In this document: positions 5,541 to 5,642 of the stretch, piece after piece
How positions within the stretch are numbered: position 1 is the first letter of the stretch
Layout: every line of letters begins with the position of its first letter
Assembly: GCA_003646045.1 (NCBI GenBank)
Contig: QNDV01000180.1
Coordinates: forward strand, 1-5,642
DNA from: a bacterium
Lineage (GTDB): Bacteria; Krumholzibacteriota; Krumholzibacteria; LZORAL124-64-63
Length of the DNA stretch: 5,642 nt
Reading direction: 5' to 3'
Notes under the pieces: generated by a model
What the model was told of the DNA's origin: nothing
The model's input: the letters and a program-made list of their open reading frames with translations, nothing else
The model's database searches: none
Translations under genes and position numbers: made by a program

Positions 5541-5642
5541 ATGAACACGCCGGTCTCGCCGGTGGACTTCACGAATCCGCGATACATGCCCGCCGTATTG
5601 AAGACCATGGCGATGTTGCCCTGTGCATCCAGGGCCACGACA
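5510..5642 (-). CDS. Isoaspartyl peptidase / plant-type L-asparaginase (Ntn hydrolase), C-terminal end; 5' partial
   Basis: On the minus strand an open frame enters from the right edge and stops at a TGA (5512-5510), leaving 43 complete residues. They read VVALDAQGNIAMVFNTAGMY, then RGFVKSTGETGVFIYGDGAD and AGR. This matches the C-terminal strand pair of the isoaspartyl peptidase/type 2 asparaginase family, where the usual wording is GLIALDxxGNIAMPFNTEGMYR and a final strand VxIY. The usual Pro is Val here and the usual Glu is Ala. These Ntn hydrolases cleave themselves to expose a catalytic Thr, then remove isoaspartyl residues from peptides or hydrolyse asparagine. The catalytic Thr lies upstream, outside the window. 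The gene converges on the ATP-grasp gene and overlaps its last 31 nt. The product is well supported by the motif, although only a short part is visible. Confidence 0.85.
   Translation of the reverse strand, partial: VVALDAQGNIAMVFNTAGMYRGFVKSTGETGVFIYGDGADAGR

Noticed and set aside
1..5642. CRISPR arrays, tRNA or rRNA genes, transposases or attachment sites
   Set aside because: I saw no regularly spaced repeats, cloverleaf-like sequence, rRNA stretch or transposase motif. The HNH remnant alone, without reverse-transcriptase or intron features, does not support a mobile intron.

Overview
The window is GC-rich bacterial DNA with closely packed genes on both strands. It holds four complete protein genes, one truncated gene remnant and two partial genes at the edges. 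The best taxonomic hint is a secreted protein ending in an NPFNP-type FlgD-like/type IX sorting domain. Such tails are typical of the Fibrobacterota-Chlorobiota-Bacteroidota (FCB) group and of related GC-rich candidate phyla such as Eisenbacteria, Krumholzibacteriota and Latescibacterota. The hybrid sensor kinase, DUF418 and DD-ligase-like ATP-grasp genes fit that picture. This assignment is inference, not proof.

Layout. 1-164 (+): the last 53 residues of a response-regulator receiver domain, probably the end of a hybrid histidine kinase. 165-365: a non-coding leader with a sigma-54-like site. 366-1169 (+): an orphan ParA/Soj-type ATPase. 1166-2572 (-): a YeiB-like DUF418 membrane protein, meeting parA tail to tail so that the two stop codons share one CTAG. 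2704-3027 (-): an HNH nuclease domain. Family-like sequence continues upstream of its only start codon, so it looks like the 3' remnant of a longer gene. A perfect 18-bp palindrome lies at the apparent break. 3146-4252 (-): a secreted protein with a signal peptide, a tyrosine-rich mature N terminus, an unrecognised beta-rich middle and the sorting domain. 4253-4505: a divergent, more AT-rich intergenic region with short direct repeats. 4506-5540 (+): a D-Ala-D-Ala-ligase-like ATP-grasp enzyme. 5510-5642 (-): the C-terminal end of an isoaspartyl peptidase/plant-type asparaginase, cut by the window edge and overlapping the ATP-grasp gene tail to tail.

Working together. The three minus-strand features 4252->1166 run in the same direction but are separated by about 120-130 nt, and their roles are unrelated. 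I see no single operon-like pathway. The one suggestive pairing is a peptide-bond-forming ATP-grasp ligase beside an isoaspartyl-peptide hydrolase, but they are convergent and the link is speculative. I did not find a convincing novel multi-gene system. The most useful observations are the hidden isoaspartyl-peptidase end, the truncated HNH gene with its palindrome, a near-copy of that palindrome 580 bp away, and the extreme convergent overlaps.
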